A DNA stretch of 64,000 nt from Thioclava sp. GXIMD2076 (GTDB lineage Bacteria; Pseudomonadota; Alphaproteobacteria; Rhodobacterales; Rhodobacteraceae): NCBI RefSeq assembly GCF_037949795.1, contig NZ_CP149932.1, positions 2,407,001 to 2,471,000 on the forward strand. Direction: 5' to 3'. The position numbers were made by a program, and so were the translations under genes. Under the pieces are notes generated by a model, which was not told the origin of the DNA, ran no database searches, and worked only from the letters and a program-made list of their open reading frames with translations. Below are positions 40,444 through 48,328 of this stretch, piece by piece (position 1 is the first letter of the stretch; each line of letters opens with the position of its first letter).

Positions 40444-42515
40444 TGGACGGATCGAACATGCATATCGGGGATGGCCTGCCCCCGATGATCATCGACAACT
40501 TCGCGGGCGGTGGCGGTGCCTCTACGGGCATCGAGCTTGCCCTCGGACGCTCGCCGGATGTGGCGATCAACCACAACGCAGATGCGATCGCGCTGCATGC
40601 GGCGAACCATCCCGAGACGCTGCACATGATCACCGATATCTGGGCCGTGAAGCCTGCGGATGTGGCGGGCAAGCGAAAGGTCGGGATGATCTGGGCCAGC
40701 CCGGACTGCAAACATTTCAGCAAGGCCAAAGGTTCAAGCCTGCGCGACCGCAATATCCGCGATCTGGGCTGGGTCGTGCACCGCTGGGCCCGACTGCCGA
40801 AGGCGCAGCGCCCCGATGTGATCCTGCTGGAGAATGTCGAGGAATTCGTCACCTGGGGCCCTGTGGGCGAGGACGGCCAGCCGATTAAGGAATTTGCGGG
40901 CCAGACCTTTGAGCTTTGGGTGAAGCAACTGCAGGAGCTGGGCTATAAGGTCCAGTGGCGCGAGATGCGCGCCTGCGATTACGGCGCGCCGACGATCCGC
41001 AAGCGCCTGTTCATCGTGGCCCGCTGCGATGGTCGACCGATCGTATGGCCGAAGCCCACCCATGGCGATCCTGCCTCGAAAGAGGTTCAAGCAGGCAAGC
41101 TGAAACCGTGGCGCGCGGCGGCGGAGATCATCGACTGGTCACTGCCCTGCCCCTCGATCTTCGACAGCTCGGAAGCGATCAAGGAAAGCCTCGGCATTCG
41201 AGCGATCCGCCCGCTCAAGCCGAACACTCTGGCCCGTGTAGCGCGCGGCATGAAGCGCTATGTCCTGGACGCAGCCTCGCCCTTCATCGTGAACCTGACG
41301 CATGGCGGGCGGGTCGAGGATCTAGCGGCGCCCTTGCGGACAATCACTGGCGCGCATCGTGGCGAGAAGGCCCTCGCCGCCCCGCTACTGGCCACCATGC
41401 GCAATAGTCAAAAGCCGTGGAGCGCCATCACCGAGCCGACCCATACCGTGACCGCCGGCGGTGCAGGCATCACCCTGATCGTACCGAGCCTCACGCGCTT
41501 CAATTCTGGCGCGACCGGCTCGGATATGCGCGAGCCTGCCCCAACCGTCACCGCGAACAGCTATATCAAACGTCCAGGCGGTGCGGCCCCGATCGGCATC
41601 TTGGCCCCTAGCCTCATGAGCCTGAAGGGCACGACGCGCCGTGACATGGCCATCACCGCGCCCCACCCGACCGTGCTGGCCGGTGGCGGGCACAGCGCCA
41701 TGGTGGCTCCCTATCTTGCCAGCATCGCCCATGGCGACAGTGGCGGGCGGCGCGAATACCCTATGGCCGAGATCCTCGGCACCGTGACGGCGCGCGGCGT
41801 CCAGCATGCCCTGATCAGCCCGACGCTAATCCAGACCGGTTATGGCGAGCGCACGGGCCAAGCGCCGCGCGCGCTGGACATGACCCGCCCCCTCGGGACC
41901 GTTGTCGCGGGCGGGGTGAAACACGCCGCCTGCGCGGCCTTCCTCGCCCAGCAGAACGGCGGCCCGCGCATGGAGGCTCATTCCGGCCACGACGCGCGCG
42001 AGCCGCTGACCACCATCGCCGCCAGCGGCAGCCACCAGACGCCTGTCGCGGCCTATTTCGCGAAATACTACGGCACCGGCGACGGGGCCGAGCATCGTGA
42101 CCCAATGCACACCGTCACTGTCCGCGATCGGTTCGCGCATGTGCAGGCCCAGCTGGCGCTGACCTTCGGCCCCGAACATGAGGCCCGCGCGCGTGAGGTG
42201 GCCGCGTTCCTTCGCGCGCACGATGCTTGGGCGGGCGGCGAGTTTGTCACGCTGACGATCAAGGGCGAGACCTATGTCGTGGTCGATATCGGCCTACGCA
42301 TGCTCACCCCGCGCGAGCTTTTCAATGCGCAGGGCTTCCCAGCCGATTACGTCATCGACGGCGTGTGGCAGGGCGACGATTTCAAGGCCTTCACAAAGAA
42401 CGTGCAGGTCAGCTGCTGCGGAAACAGCGTCTGCCCGGACATGGCCCGCGCGCTGGTCGAGGCGAACTGCCAGCACCTGAAGGCGCAACCCGCAACACAG
42501 GAGAAATTTGCATGA
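40443..42515 (+). CDS. DNA C5-cytosine methyltransferase with an internal repeat domain
   Basis: The 690-residue protein starts at the ATG at 40443, behind GAGGGA. Motif I is FAGGGGASTGIE (20-31). The catalytic cysteine is C89 in SPDCKHFS, ENV is at 130-132, motif VIII is YGAPTIRKRLFIVA (180-193), and the late motifs are LTPRELFNAQGFPADY and CCGNS. The target-recognition region (about 296-565) is made of eight degenerate repeats around T-(V/I)-x-A-x-G. No restriction enzyme is nearby, so it most likely protects phage DNA or marks regulatory sites. Confidence 0.9.
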   Translation: MDGSNMHIGDGLPPMIIDNFAGGGGASTGIELALGRSPDVAINHNADAIALHAANHPETLHMITDIWAVKPADVAGKRKVGMIWASPDCKHFSKAKGSSLRDRNIRDLGWVVHRWARLPKAQRPDVILLENVEEFVTWGPVGEDGQPIKEFAGQTFELWVKQLQELGYKVQWREMRACDYGAPTIRKRLFIVARCDGRPIVWPKPTHGDPASKEVQAGKLKPWRAAAEIIDWSLPCPSIFDSSEAIKESLGIRAIRPLKPNTLARVARGMKRYVLDAASPFIVNLTHGGRVEDLAAPLRTITGAHRGEKALAAPLLATMRNSQKPWSAITEPTHTVTAGGAGITLIVPSLTRFNSGATGSDMREPAPTVTANSYIKRPGGAAPIGILAPSLMSLKGTTRRDMAITAPHPTVLAGGGHSAMVAPYLASIAHGDSGGRREYPMAEILGTVTARGVQHALISPTLIQTGYGERTGQAPRALDMTRPLGTVVAGGVKHAACAAFLAQQNGGPRMEAHSGHDAREPLTTIAASGSHQTPVAAYFAKYYGTGDGAEHRDPMHTVTVRDRFAHVQAQLALTFGPEHEARAREVAAFLRAHDAWAGGEFVTLTIKGETYVVVDIGLRMLTPRELFNAQGFPADYVIDGVWQGDDFKAFTKNVQVSCCGNSVCPDMARALVEANCQHLKAQPATQEKFA

Positions 42516-42631
42516 CCACTCCCCGTTGCATCGGCCTCTGTGGCTGCGAGCCTGACCCCGTGCCGCCCCGCCCCGCCGCGCCCTTTCCGGATGGTGGATC
42601 ATCCTCTCCCTGTGCGTCGGCGGCGTCATGA
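42512..42631 (+). CDS. Small gene, probably frameshifted membrane protein
   Basis: The 39-residue frame starts at an ATG that overlaps the methyltransferase stop (ATGA). It opens with MTTPRCIGLCGCEPDPVPPR. In the -1 frame from about 42590 the sequence continues as GWWIILSLCVGGVMIGGGLS and ends at the TGA at 42666, which would be a good membrane helix. The gene therefore looks like a small membrane protein split by a one-base shift near CCCTTTCC. Confidence 0.4.
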   Translation: MTTPRCIGLCGCEPDPVPPRPAAPFPDGGSSSPCASAAS

Positions 42632-42662
42632 TCGGGGGCGGGCTGTCCGCTTGGGTGTGGCT

Positions 42663-42902
42663 GTGATCCGCGCATTCCTCCGCAAATGGCTTGGCATCGA
42701 CGAAATCGAGGCAGATTTGGCCCGCGAGAACACCAGCCGATTGAACAGCGAGCAGGCTGTCCTTGGCGCGGTAAACGGGCTTGGTCGGAAGATCGATGGG
42801 GCTGACCGCTTGTGGCACAGCAGCCGCGATCGGCCCCGCTCAGCACAGCCGAGAGCATCTGCATCCGCTCGCACTCCATTGCCCCCGCCTAGCGACGATT
42901 AA
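42663..42902 (+). CDS. Small phage early protein, unknown
   Basis: A 79-residue protein from a GTG at 42663 that overlaps the preceding stop (GTGA). It has a helical coiled-coil-like part (IRAFLRKWLGIDEIEADLAR) and a basic serine-proline-rich tail. No family recognised. Confidence 0.45.
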   Translation: MIRAFLRKWLGIDEIEADLARENTSRLNSEQAVLGAVNGLGRKIDGADRLWHSSRDRPRSAQPRASASARTPLPPPSDD

Positions 42903-42956
42903 CCCCCAGCGCGGGCCACCGGCCCCGCTCAGAACAGCAGAGATAAGGAGGCCGAT

Positions 42957-43136
42957 GTGACCGAGAAGCTGACCGATACCGAGCGCGATGCCGCCCGCTA
43001 CAGGTGGCTCAAGTCTCGCGACCTGGACACTATTCGCAGAGGCGGCGTTTTCGCCGGTCTGACGCCGGAAAATGTCGTCCTGAACGGCGACGACCTAGAC
43101 CGGCGGATAGACGCCGAAATGTCCCAACCCAGATAA
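42957..43136 (+). CDS. Small phage early protein, unknown
   Basis: A 59-residue protein from a GTG at 42957, six bases after AAGGAGG. It is charged, with DAARYRWLKSRDLDTIRRGG and a C-terminal helix. The RYRWL-type start occurs in short phage proteins of unknown role. Confidence 0.55.
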   Translation: MTEKLTDTERDAARYRWLKSRDLDTIRRGGVFAGLTPENVVLNGDDLDRRIDAEMSQPR

Positions 43137-43149
43137 CCCCGGAGGCACC

Positions 43150-43326
43150 ATGCCGAGAAAGAAGAACCGGCGAAAAGAGATCCAAGCGCAACGCCGCGCA
43201 GAGGAAGTCGCAAAGGCGCCCAAGCCGAAGCCCGAGCGCCGTGTGGGTATCATAGCGCACCGTCACCCCAGCGGGCCTTCGATCGCCACGCTGGCCATGA
43301 TGATTAGCCGCCTTGGCCGCCCCTGA
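43150..43326 (+). CDS. Small basic phage protein
   Basis: A 58-residue protein behind GGAGG. The first half is strongly basic (RKKNRRKEIQAQRRAEEVAK) and probably binds nucleic acid; the second half is hydrophobic. No family recognised. Confidence 0.5.
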   Translation: MPRKKNRRKEIQAQRRAEEVAKAPKPKPERRVGIIAHRHPSGPSIATLAMMISRLGRP

Positions 43327-43368
43327 CGACACCGCGCCGCCCCTGACAAGCGAATGAAGGAGAGAGAT

Positions 43369-44289
43369 ATGCCGAACCCGATCCCAGAGCACGTGAGGGC
43401 GATCACCGGCCCAAACATCCTTACCACCGAAGAGTGGATACGCCGCACCGAGGCCGCGAAAGACTTTCTCGTTCAGCGTCATGGTTACAGGGAAGAAGAC
43501 TTTTACACGGTGTCGGATGATGACGAGCCGTGCCTCGGCGGCTGGCCGAAGTATCGCCCTGAGTGGATCTCGCAATCAGGCTTTGTCGCTGATCAGGCTA
43601 TCCCGCGCGGGCTGATCCTGCACTGCCCTCCGGGGCTCGACATTACTGGCGAGCCTCACGACACGCATGACCCGATCTGTCTACTGGAAGATGCCGAACT
43701 CTGGGCAAGCATGACCGATGACGAGATTAGGGCGCTCTGCGAAGATCCCGCCCCCCACCACACAGGACACCACCCAATGAGCCAGACACCCACAGACGCG
43801 CCTAAACGCATTATCGGCGCGGATTTTTGCTGCAATATGGCTCAAGGGGGCTATGGCTGTGAATGTGCGGCAAGGGAGGCCGCGAAGAATGCTGCCGACC
43901 TGATCGAGCGCCTGACCGCAGAGCGTGACGCGCTGCGGGCTGAACAAGACCCAGATGCGCTGATGGTCGCATATCTGCATGGATTTGCGGGCGCAAAGAT
44001 TGGCCCAGATGGTTCGCTTGCCGCCCGCGACGAACGGGTGAGACAGGAGGCATGGGCGGAGGCCATGACCCACCTCGACAAGCCGCTGAACGACACCCTG
44101 TCGCGCCGCATGGCCGATGCCGCCACTTTCGCAGCCGAGGCGTATGAGCGGGCCGGTCGCGGCGATGAAGGCACCTATGCGCTGCGCCGTGCGTTCATCA
44201 CGGCGATGGCGGATTTCATGCACCCCGGTCTGGATTATCTGCGGGCGGACCCCGAGGCAGCTGCAGCCATCCGCAAAGGTGACGCATGA
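43369..44289 (+). CDS. Phage protein of unknown function, two-part
   Basis: The 306-residue protein starts at the ATG at 43369, behind AAGGAG. Residues 1-135 carry TTEEWIRRTEAAKDFLVQRH and several aromatic residues. Residues 137-306 begin with an internal MSQTPTDAPKR and hold CCNMAQGGYGCECAAREAAK, then long helices. The internal ATG near 43777 suggests two once-separate genes joined in frame or a nested product. No family recognised. Confidence 0.5.
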   Translation: MPNPIPEHVRAITGPNILTTEEWIRRTEAAKDFLVQRHGYREEDFYTVSDDDEPCLGGWPKYRPEWISQSGFVADQAIPRGLILHCPPGLDITGEPHDTHDPICLLEDAELWASMTDDEIRALCEDPAPHHTGHHPMSQTPTDAPKRIIGADFCCNMAQGGYGCECAAREAAKNAADLIERLTAERDALRAEQDPDALMVAYLHGFAGAKIGPDGSLAARDERVRQEAWAEAMTHLDKPLNDTLSRRMADAATFAAEAYERAGRGDEGTYALRRAFITAMADFMHPGLDYLRADPEAAAAIRKGDA

Positions 44290-44924
44290 CCCGCAACACC
44301 AGCAGCGCCGTCATGCAGCAGCGCACCGAACCGCACGAAAGCCTGGACGACTTCCCGACCCCGCCTTGGGCCACCCGTGCCCTGTGCGACTGGCTTCTGT
44401 CGATCGGTCAGGATCTGGGCAGCATGGCCTGCCACGAACCAGCCGCGAACCGTGGCCATATGGTCCGCCCGCTGCGCGAGGCGTTCGAGTTTGTCAAAGG
44501 CAGCGACGTTCACGATTACGACGTGGGTTTCTTGGTCGAGGATTACCTATTCTATCCGGCGAATCCTTACCTGTTCGACTGGACGATCACAAACCCGCCC
44601 TTCCGACTGGCCGAACAGTTCATTCTGAAGGCGCTCACCCAAAGCCGCGCAGGCGTGGCTGTGATCGTGCGCAGCGCCTTCCTCGAGGGCGTCGGGCGGC
44701 ACACGCGGCTATTCTCGCTGTACCCGCCCACGGACATCCTACAATTCACCGAGCGCGTGGTGATGCACAAGGGCAAGCTATCCGAGAACGGCAGCACCGC
44801 AACGGCCTATTGCTGGATCGTCTGGCGCAAGGACATAGCGGGCGAGCCCACGCGCTTCCACTGGATCGCGCCTTGCCGGCGGCGGCTGGAACGGAAGGAA
44901 GATTATCAGGAGAAGGAGGAATAG
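44286..44924 (+). CDS. DNA N6-adenine-type methyltransferase homologue
   Basis: A 212-residue protein with the SAM motif EPAANRGHM (51-59) and the catalytic NPPF (103-106), preceded by DDFPTPPWATRAL, as in phage adenine methylases. It overlaps the upstream stop by four bases. No partner restriction enzyme is seen. The target sequence is unknown. Confidence 0.8.
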   Translation: MTRNTSSAVMQQRTEPHESLDDFPTPPWATRALCDWLLSIGQDLGSMACHEPAANRGHMVRPLREAFEFVKGSDVHDYDVGFLVEDYLFYPANPYLFDWTITNPPFRLAEQFILKALTQSRAGVAVIVRSAFLEGVGRHTRLFSLYPPTDILQFTERVVMHKGKLSENGSTATAYCWIVWRKDIAGEPTRFHWIAPCRRRLERKEDYQEKEE

Positions 44925-45308
44925 ATGGGGAAACACGACAGCACAATCTGGCGCGATGGCGATCCGCTCATCCTGCCATTTCCCGTCGTCGCCGAGCGAC
45001 TGGGGGTTCCCGCCGAAGCCCTGCGCAGAGTAAGCGACGATTGCGGGCACACTATCCGCATAGGCCGCACAGTCGGCATCTACCACGACGATATCAAGGA
45101 GTTAATCGCATCATGCCGCGTCCAAGCAAAGGAGCCCGCCTCTACTGGCGCGAAGCCAAAGACCGTCCGGGCGTCTGGGAAATCCGCGACGCCGGAAACG
45201 TCAGGATCTCGACCGGCACTGACAGCCGCAGCGAGGCTGAAAGCCAGCTCGCGGAATACATCTCGCGCCGCCACCGCCCAAGTGGTCCCGCTCACCCGTC
45301 AGAAATAA
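44925..45308 (+). CDS. Excisionase-like DNA-binding protein
   Basis: A 127-residue protein behind AGGAGGAATAG. The N-terminal half has a winged-helix course (FPVVAERLGVPAEALRRVSD, then TIRIGRTVGIYHDDIKELIA). The C-terminal half is serine-, threonine- and alanine-rich and overlaps the integrase start by 196 bases in another frame. This xis-int overlap is typical of Rhodobacterales prophages. It would steer integrase towards excision. Confidence 0.65.
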   Translation: MGKHDSTIWRDGDPLILPFPVVAERLGVPAEALRRVSDDCGHTIRIGRTVGIYHDDIKELIASCRVQAKEPASTGAKPKTVRASGKSATPETSGSRPALTAAARLKASSRNTSRAATAQVVPLTRQK

Positions 45309-46237
45309 CCTGCGAGTGGGCCCTGAGCATCTATGCCGAAGAACACGCCGCCCATGTGACCAGCCCACAGCGGATCGGCTATGCAATCGCGGCTCTTGAA
45401 CCGTTCTGGGGAACCCTGCCAGTTGGGGCGGTCAAAGGCGAGACATGCCGCCGATATGCGAAAAGCCGCGTCCACGCAAAGACAGGCGAGCCAGTCAGCG
45501 CGGGCACGATTCGCCGCGAGCTGAACACGCTTCAAGCCGCGATCAATCACTGCCACCGAGAGGGATATCTGCTCGAAGCCCCGCGCGTCGCCATGCCGGC
45601 CAAGCCGCCGAGCAAAGAGCGCTGGATGACCCGGCAGGAAGCGGCATGGCTACTGCGCGGGGCGCGCGCATTGAACCGCGATGGCCGCCACCTGCAGGAC
45701 TTTATCCTGCACGGCCTCTACACCGGCTCACGCAAGGAAACGATTCTATCGATGCACATCGATCGGCAAAGCCCGACCGGCGGCTATGTGGACACCGTGA
45801 ACGGCATCCTCTATCGCCGCCCACGCGGAAAGACAGAAACGAAGAAGCGGCAGCCGACCGCGCGGATACCGAAGCGCTATCTGGCGCACCTCCGCAGGCA
45901 GGCCGCCAAAGGCCGGATCTATGTAGTCGAGCGGCAGGTCGAGCGCGAAGGAAAGGTCTGCCGCGAGATGGTGGCAGAGGTCCGCAAGGGATGGGCTCGC
46001 GCCCGCGAGCTTGGCCAGAAGATGGCATGGAAGCGCGGCATCAGGATCAACCTGTCGGACGTGACGCCACATACGCTGAAGCACACGGCGATTACATGGG
46101 CGCTACAGCGCGGGGCAACATTCTGGGACGCCGCTGGATACTTCGGAACGAGTGCCCAGACGATCGAGAAAACCTATGGGCATCATAGCCCTATGCACCA
46201 AGAATCGGCGGTCGCGGCGATGGATAAACGCGCCTAA
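45113..46237 (+). CDS. int: Tyrosine-type phage integrase
   Basis: The 374-residue protein starts at the ATG at 45113, with AAGGAG about 12 bases upstream. It has an N-terminal arm-binding domain, a core-binding SAM-like domain (AGTIRRELNTLQAAINHCHR) and the catalytic residues: arginine in GLYTGSRKETIL, HTLKHTAITW (H-x2-K-H), HH in YGHHSP and the tyrosine in TIEKTYGHH. It catalyses recombination between the tRNA-Arg and the phage site. It ends 66 bases from the tRNA. Confidence 0.95.
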   Translation: MPRPSKGARLYWREAKDRPGVWEIRDAGNVRISTGTDSRSEAESQLAEYISRRHRPSGPAHPSEITCEWALSIYAEEHAAHVTSPQRIGYAIAALEPFWGTLPVGAVKGETCRRYAKSRVHAKTGEPVSAGTIRRELNTLQAAINHCHREGYLLEAPRVAMPAKPPSKERWMTRQEAAWLLRGARALNRDGRHLQDFILHGLYTGSRKETILSMHIDRQSPTGGYVDTVNGILYRRPRGKTETKKRQPTARIPKRYLAHLRRQAAKGRIYVVERQVEREGKVCREMVAEVRKGWARARELGQKMAWKRGIRINLSDVTPHTLKHTAITWALQRGATFWDAAGYFGTSAQTIEKTYGHHSPMHQESAVAAMDKRA

Positions 46238-46243
46238 ATCGCG

Positions 46244-46269
46244 AATAACCGCACCATTTCCGCACCGAG
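46244..46269 (+). repeat. Right arm repeat, probable integrase arm-type site
   Basis: A 26-base stretch with two CCGCACC units that matches 9947-9972 at 22 of 26 positions. It lies between the integrase stop and the tRNA, 62 bases from the core. Confidence 0.6.
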
Positions 46270-46303
46270 CGAACAAAGCCGAAATCGTAACTGATTGATT
46301 TGA

Positions 46304-46380
46304 TGGCGCACCCATCAGGATTCGAACCTGAGGCCTCTGCCTTCGGAGGGCAGCGCTCTATCCAGCTGAGCTATGGGTGC
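46304..46380 (-). tRNA. tRNA-Arg(CCG), rebuilt by the prophage (attR)
   Basis: A full 77-base cloverleaf with acceptor GCACCCA/TGGGTGC, anticodon CCG and encoded CCA. The 5' part (46357-46380) is chromosomal. The 3' part, including the T-arm, came in with the phage. Its T-stem is TCAGG/CCTGA, whereas the displaced native half at 9821-9873 has AGAGG/CCTCT. Confidence 0.95.
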
Positions 46381-46453
46381 CTAGCGCCTCCTATACCGGA
46401 GGCATAAAAGCTGCGCAACGGGCAAACCGACTGCCCGTCGCAATTATTCGCCT

Positions 46454-47674
46454 TCAACCAAGCAGATCGTGGCACAGCTCCAGCGCCGAGACCAGCGCAT
46501 CGGCCTCGGCCCGCGTGTTATACATCGCAAAAGATGCCCGCGCGGTGGCGGTCACCCCCAGATGCTGCATCAAGGGCATCGCGCAATGGCTGCCCGCCCG
46601 CACGGCCACGCCACGCTTGTCGAGAATCGTCGACATGTCATGGGGATGGGCAGGACCATTGAGCGTCATCGAGAAGATCGCCCCACCCTCGGGCGGAAGG
46701 CCCTGCAGGTTGAGCCAATTCAGCCCCTGCAATTTCTCGGCCGTATAGGCGCGCAGGTCCTGCTCATGGGCCTCGATATTCGCCATGCCGATCGACATCA
46801 TATATTCGAGCGCCACGCCCAGACCATATTGCTGCACGATGCCCGGGGTGCCCGCCTCGAACTTCATCGGCGCGCTATGGTAGGTGACGGTGTCGCGGGT
46901 CACGGTGTCGATCATATCGCCACCGCCAAGGAAAGGCCGCATCTCGGCCTGACGCTCCTTGGAGATCCAGATCGCCCCCGACCCCGAGGGCCCGTAGAGC
47001 TTATGGCCCGTGATCGCGTAGAAATCGCAGCCGATAGCCGACACATCGACCGGCATATGCACCGCGGCCTGCGAGCCATCGACCAGCACCGGCACGCCCT
47101 TCTCGCGTGCACCCTTGGAGATTGCGGCCACATCCACCAGCGTGCCCAGCACATTGGACATATGGGTGACCGCGACGAGTTTGGTTTTCGGGCCGATCGC
47201 CTCGAGCACCTTCTCGGCGGGCAGCGAGCCATCGGGCTCGGGCTCGACCCATTTCAGCACGACGCCCTGACGCTCGCGCAGGAAGTGCCACGGCACGATA
47301 TTGGCATGGTGCTCCAGCACCGAGAGCACGATCTCGTCACCCGCCTGCAGGCGCGGCGCGGCCCAGGCGTAGGAGACGAGATTGATCCCCTCGGTCGAGC
47401 CGGTGGTAAAGATGATCTCGTGCTCGTCCGGCGCATTCAGAAAGCGCGCGATGATGCTCCGCACGCCTTCGTATTTCTCGGTCGAGATATTGGAGAGCGT
47501 ATGCAGCCCGCGATGGACGTTGGAATAGTCTTCCTCATACATCCGCGTCATCGCGTCGATCACCACACGCGGCTTTTGCGCCGAGGCGCCATTGTCCAGA
47601 TAGACGAGCGGCTTGCCGTTTACCTGACGCGACAGGATCGGAAAATCGGCGCGGATCGTTTCGACATCGAACAT
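46454..47674 (-). CDS. sufS: Cysteine desulfurase SufS
   Basis: A 406-residue group II desulfurase: the PLP lysine in ITGHKLYGPSGSG, ANIVPW with the conserved histidine pair before it, and the persulfide cysteine in VRAGSHCAMPLM. It takes sulfur from cysteine for Fe-S cluster assembly on SufBCD. It is the last gene of the operon, followed directly by tRNA-Arg and the prophage. Confidence 0.95.
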   Translation of the reverse strand: MFDVETIRADFPILSRQVNGKPLVYLDNGASAQKPRVVIDAMTRMYEEDYSNVHRGLHTLSNISTEKYEGVRSIIARFLNAPDEHEIIFTTGSTEGINLVSYAWAAPRLQAGDEIVLSVLEHHANIVPWHFLRERQGVVLKWVEPEPDGSLPAEKVLEAIGPKTKLVAVTHMSNVLGTLVDVAAISKGAREKGVPVLVDGSQAAVHMPVDVSAIGCDFYAITGHKLYGPSGSGAIWISKERQAEMRPFLGGGDMIDTVTRDTVTYHSAPMKFEAGTPGIVQQYGLGVALEYMMSIGMANIEAHEQDLRAYTAEKLQGLNWLNLQGLPPEGGAIFSMTLNGPAHPHDMSTILDKRGVAVRAGSHCAMPLMQHLGVTATARASFAMYNTRAEADALVSALELCHDLLG

Positions 47675-47741
47675 ATTGGCCCCCAGAGCGCGGGAAGGAA
47701 AGAATTGAGGCGGGCCCGAGAGGCCCGCCGGAACGGTCAGG

Positions 47742-48326
47742 TCAGGCCGAAGGTGACGGCATTACGCCAAGGATCATCAGGATCAGGCCGGCGGCAAAGG
47801 CCGAGGCGAAGAAGGTGATGATGGTGCCGATGGCCACCACGGCCAGATTGCGGAACCCGTGCAGGGTCGCCGCGAAATTGACCACCAGATAGAACATCAG
47901 GAACAGCAGGAGGATCGTTGTCACCCCGAGCGTCGCCGGCGCAACCACAACCAGCACCAGTTGCACGATCTGCAGGATAACCATGACAAATTCGGCCCAG
48001 CTCATCAGCAGGAGCGCGTCACGGAAATTGCCCACGCCATTGCCCAGTCGTCCGACAAAGGTCATCGCCGCCGCCGCATAGACGAGGATGATCGCTTGCA
48101 GCACGATCAGCGGGATCGGGTTGAAGTTCAGCTCCTCGGTATCGGGGATCATGGCCGAGGCGATCACCTGCCCCGCAAGCCCCAGACAGGCCGAGAGCAC
48201 CACCACCACAGCAAGTCCCAGCCAGCGCGCCTGCGTCGGCGGGTTCCACTCGATCAGCGCGCGGGCCACGGCCTGCGGCTGGGTCAGCGTGTTCAGGATG
48301 GCGGATTTAAGGTTGAACTGTTCCAA
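47742..48326 (-). CDS. YIP1 family membrane protein
   Basis: A 194-residue protein with five hydrophobic helices and a conserved-looking NFRDALLLMSWAEFVMVI. It starts two bases after the upstream paralogue ends and lies inside the suf operon. A GC-rich hairpin (GGCGGGCC/GGCCCGCC, 47710-47730) separates it from sufS. Function unknown. Confidence 0.7.
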   Translation of the reverse strand: MEQFNLKSAILNTLTQPQAVARALIEWNPPTQARWLGLAVVVVLSACLGLAGQVIASAMIPDTEELNFNPIPLIVLQAIILVYAAAAMTFVGRLGNGVGNFRDALLLMSWAEFVMVILQIVQLVLVVVAPATLGVTTILLLFLMFYLVVNFAATLHGFRNLAVVAIGTIITFFASAFAAGLILMILGVMPSPSA

Positions 48327-48328
48327 GA

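Larger units (their letters stand above)
9849..46356. mobile_element. Complete siphovirus-type prophage integrated in tRNA-Arg(CCG)
   Basis: The element is bounded by 25-base direct repeats in the tRNA. It carries an integrase next to the rebuilt tRNA, an S24 repressor, and a full set of head, tail, packaging and lysis genes in uninterrupted frames. The structural order (terminases, portal, ClpP-like protease, HK97 capsid, connectors, tail tube, chaperone, tape measure, three tip proteins) resembles gene transfer agents and lambda-like siphoviruses. The presence of integrase, repressor and terminase argues for an inducible prophage, not a GTA. Confidence 0.95.

Noticed and set aside
44286..44924. 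Methyltransferase as half of a restriction-modification system
   Set aside because: No nuclease gene is next to it; the only nuclease seen is the packaging-associated HNH protein 14 kb away.
9849..46356. Reading the phage as a gene transfer agent cluster
   Set aside because: Tail gene order is GTA-like, but integrase, att sites, S24 repressor, operators and early genes mark a temperate prophage.
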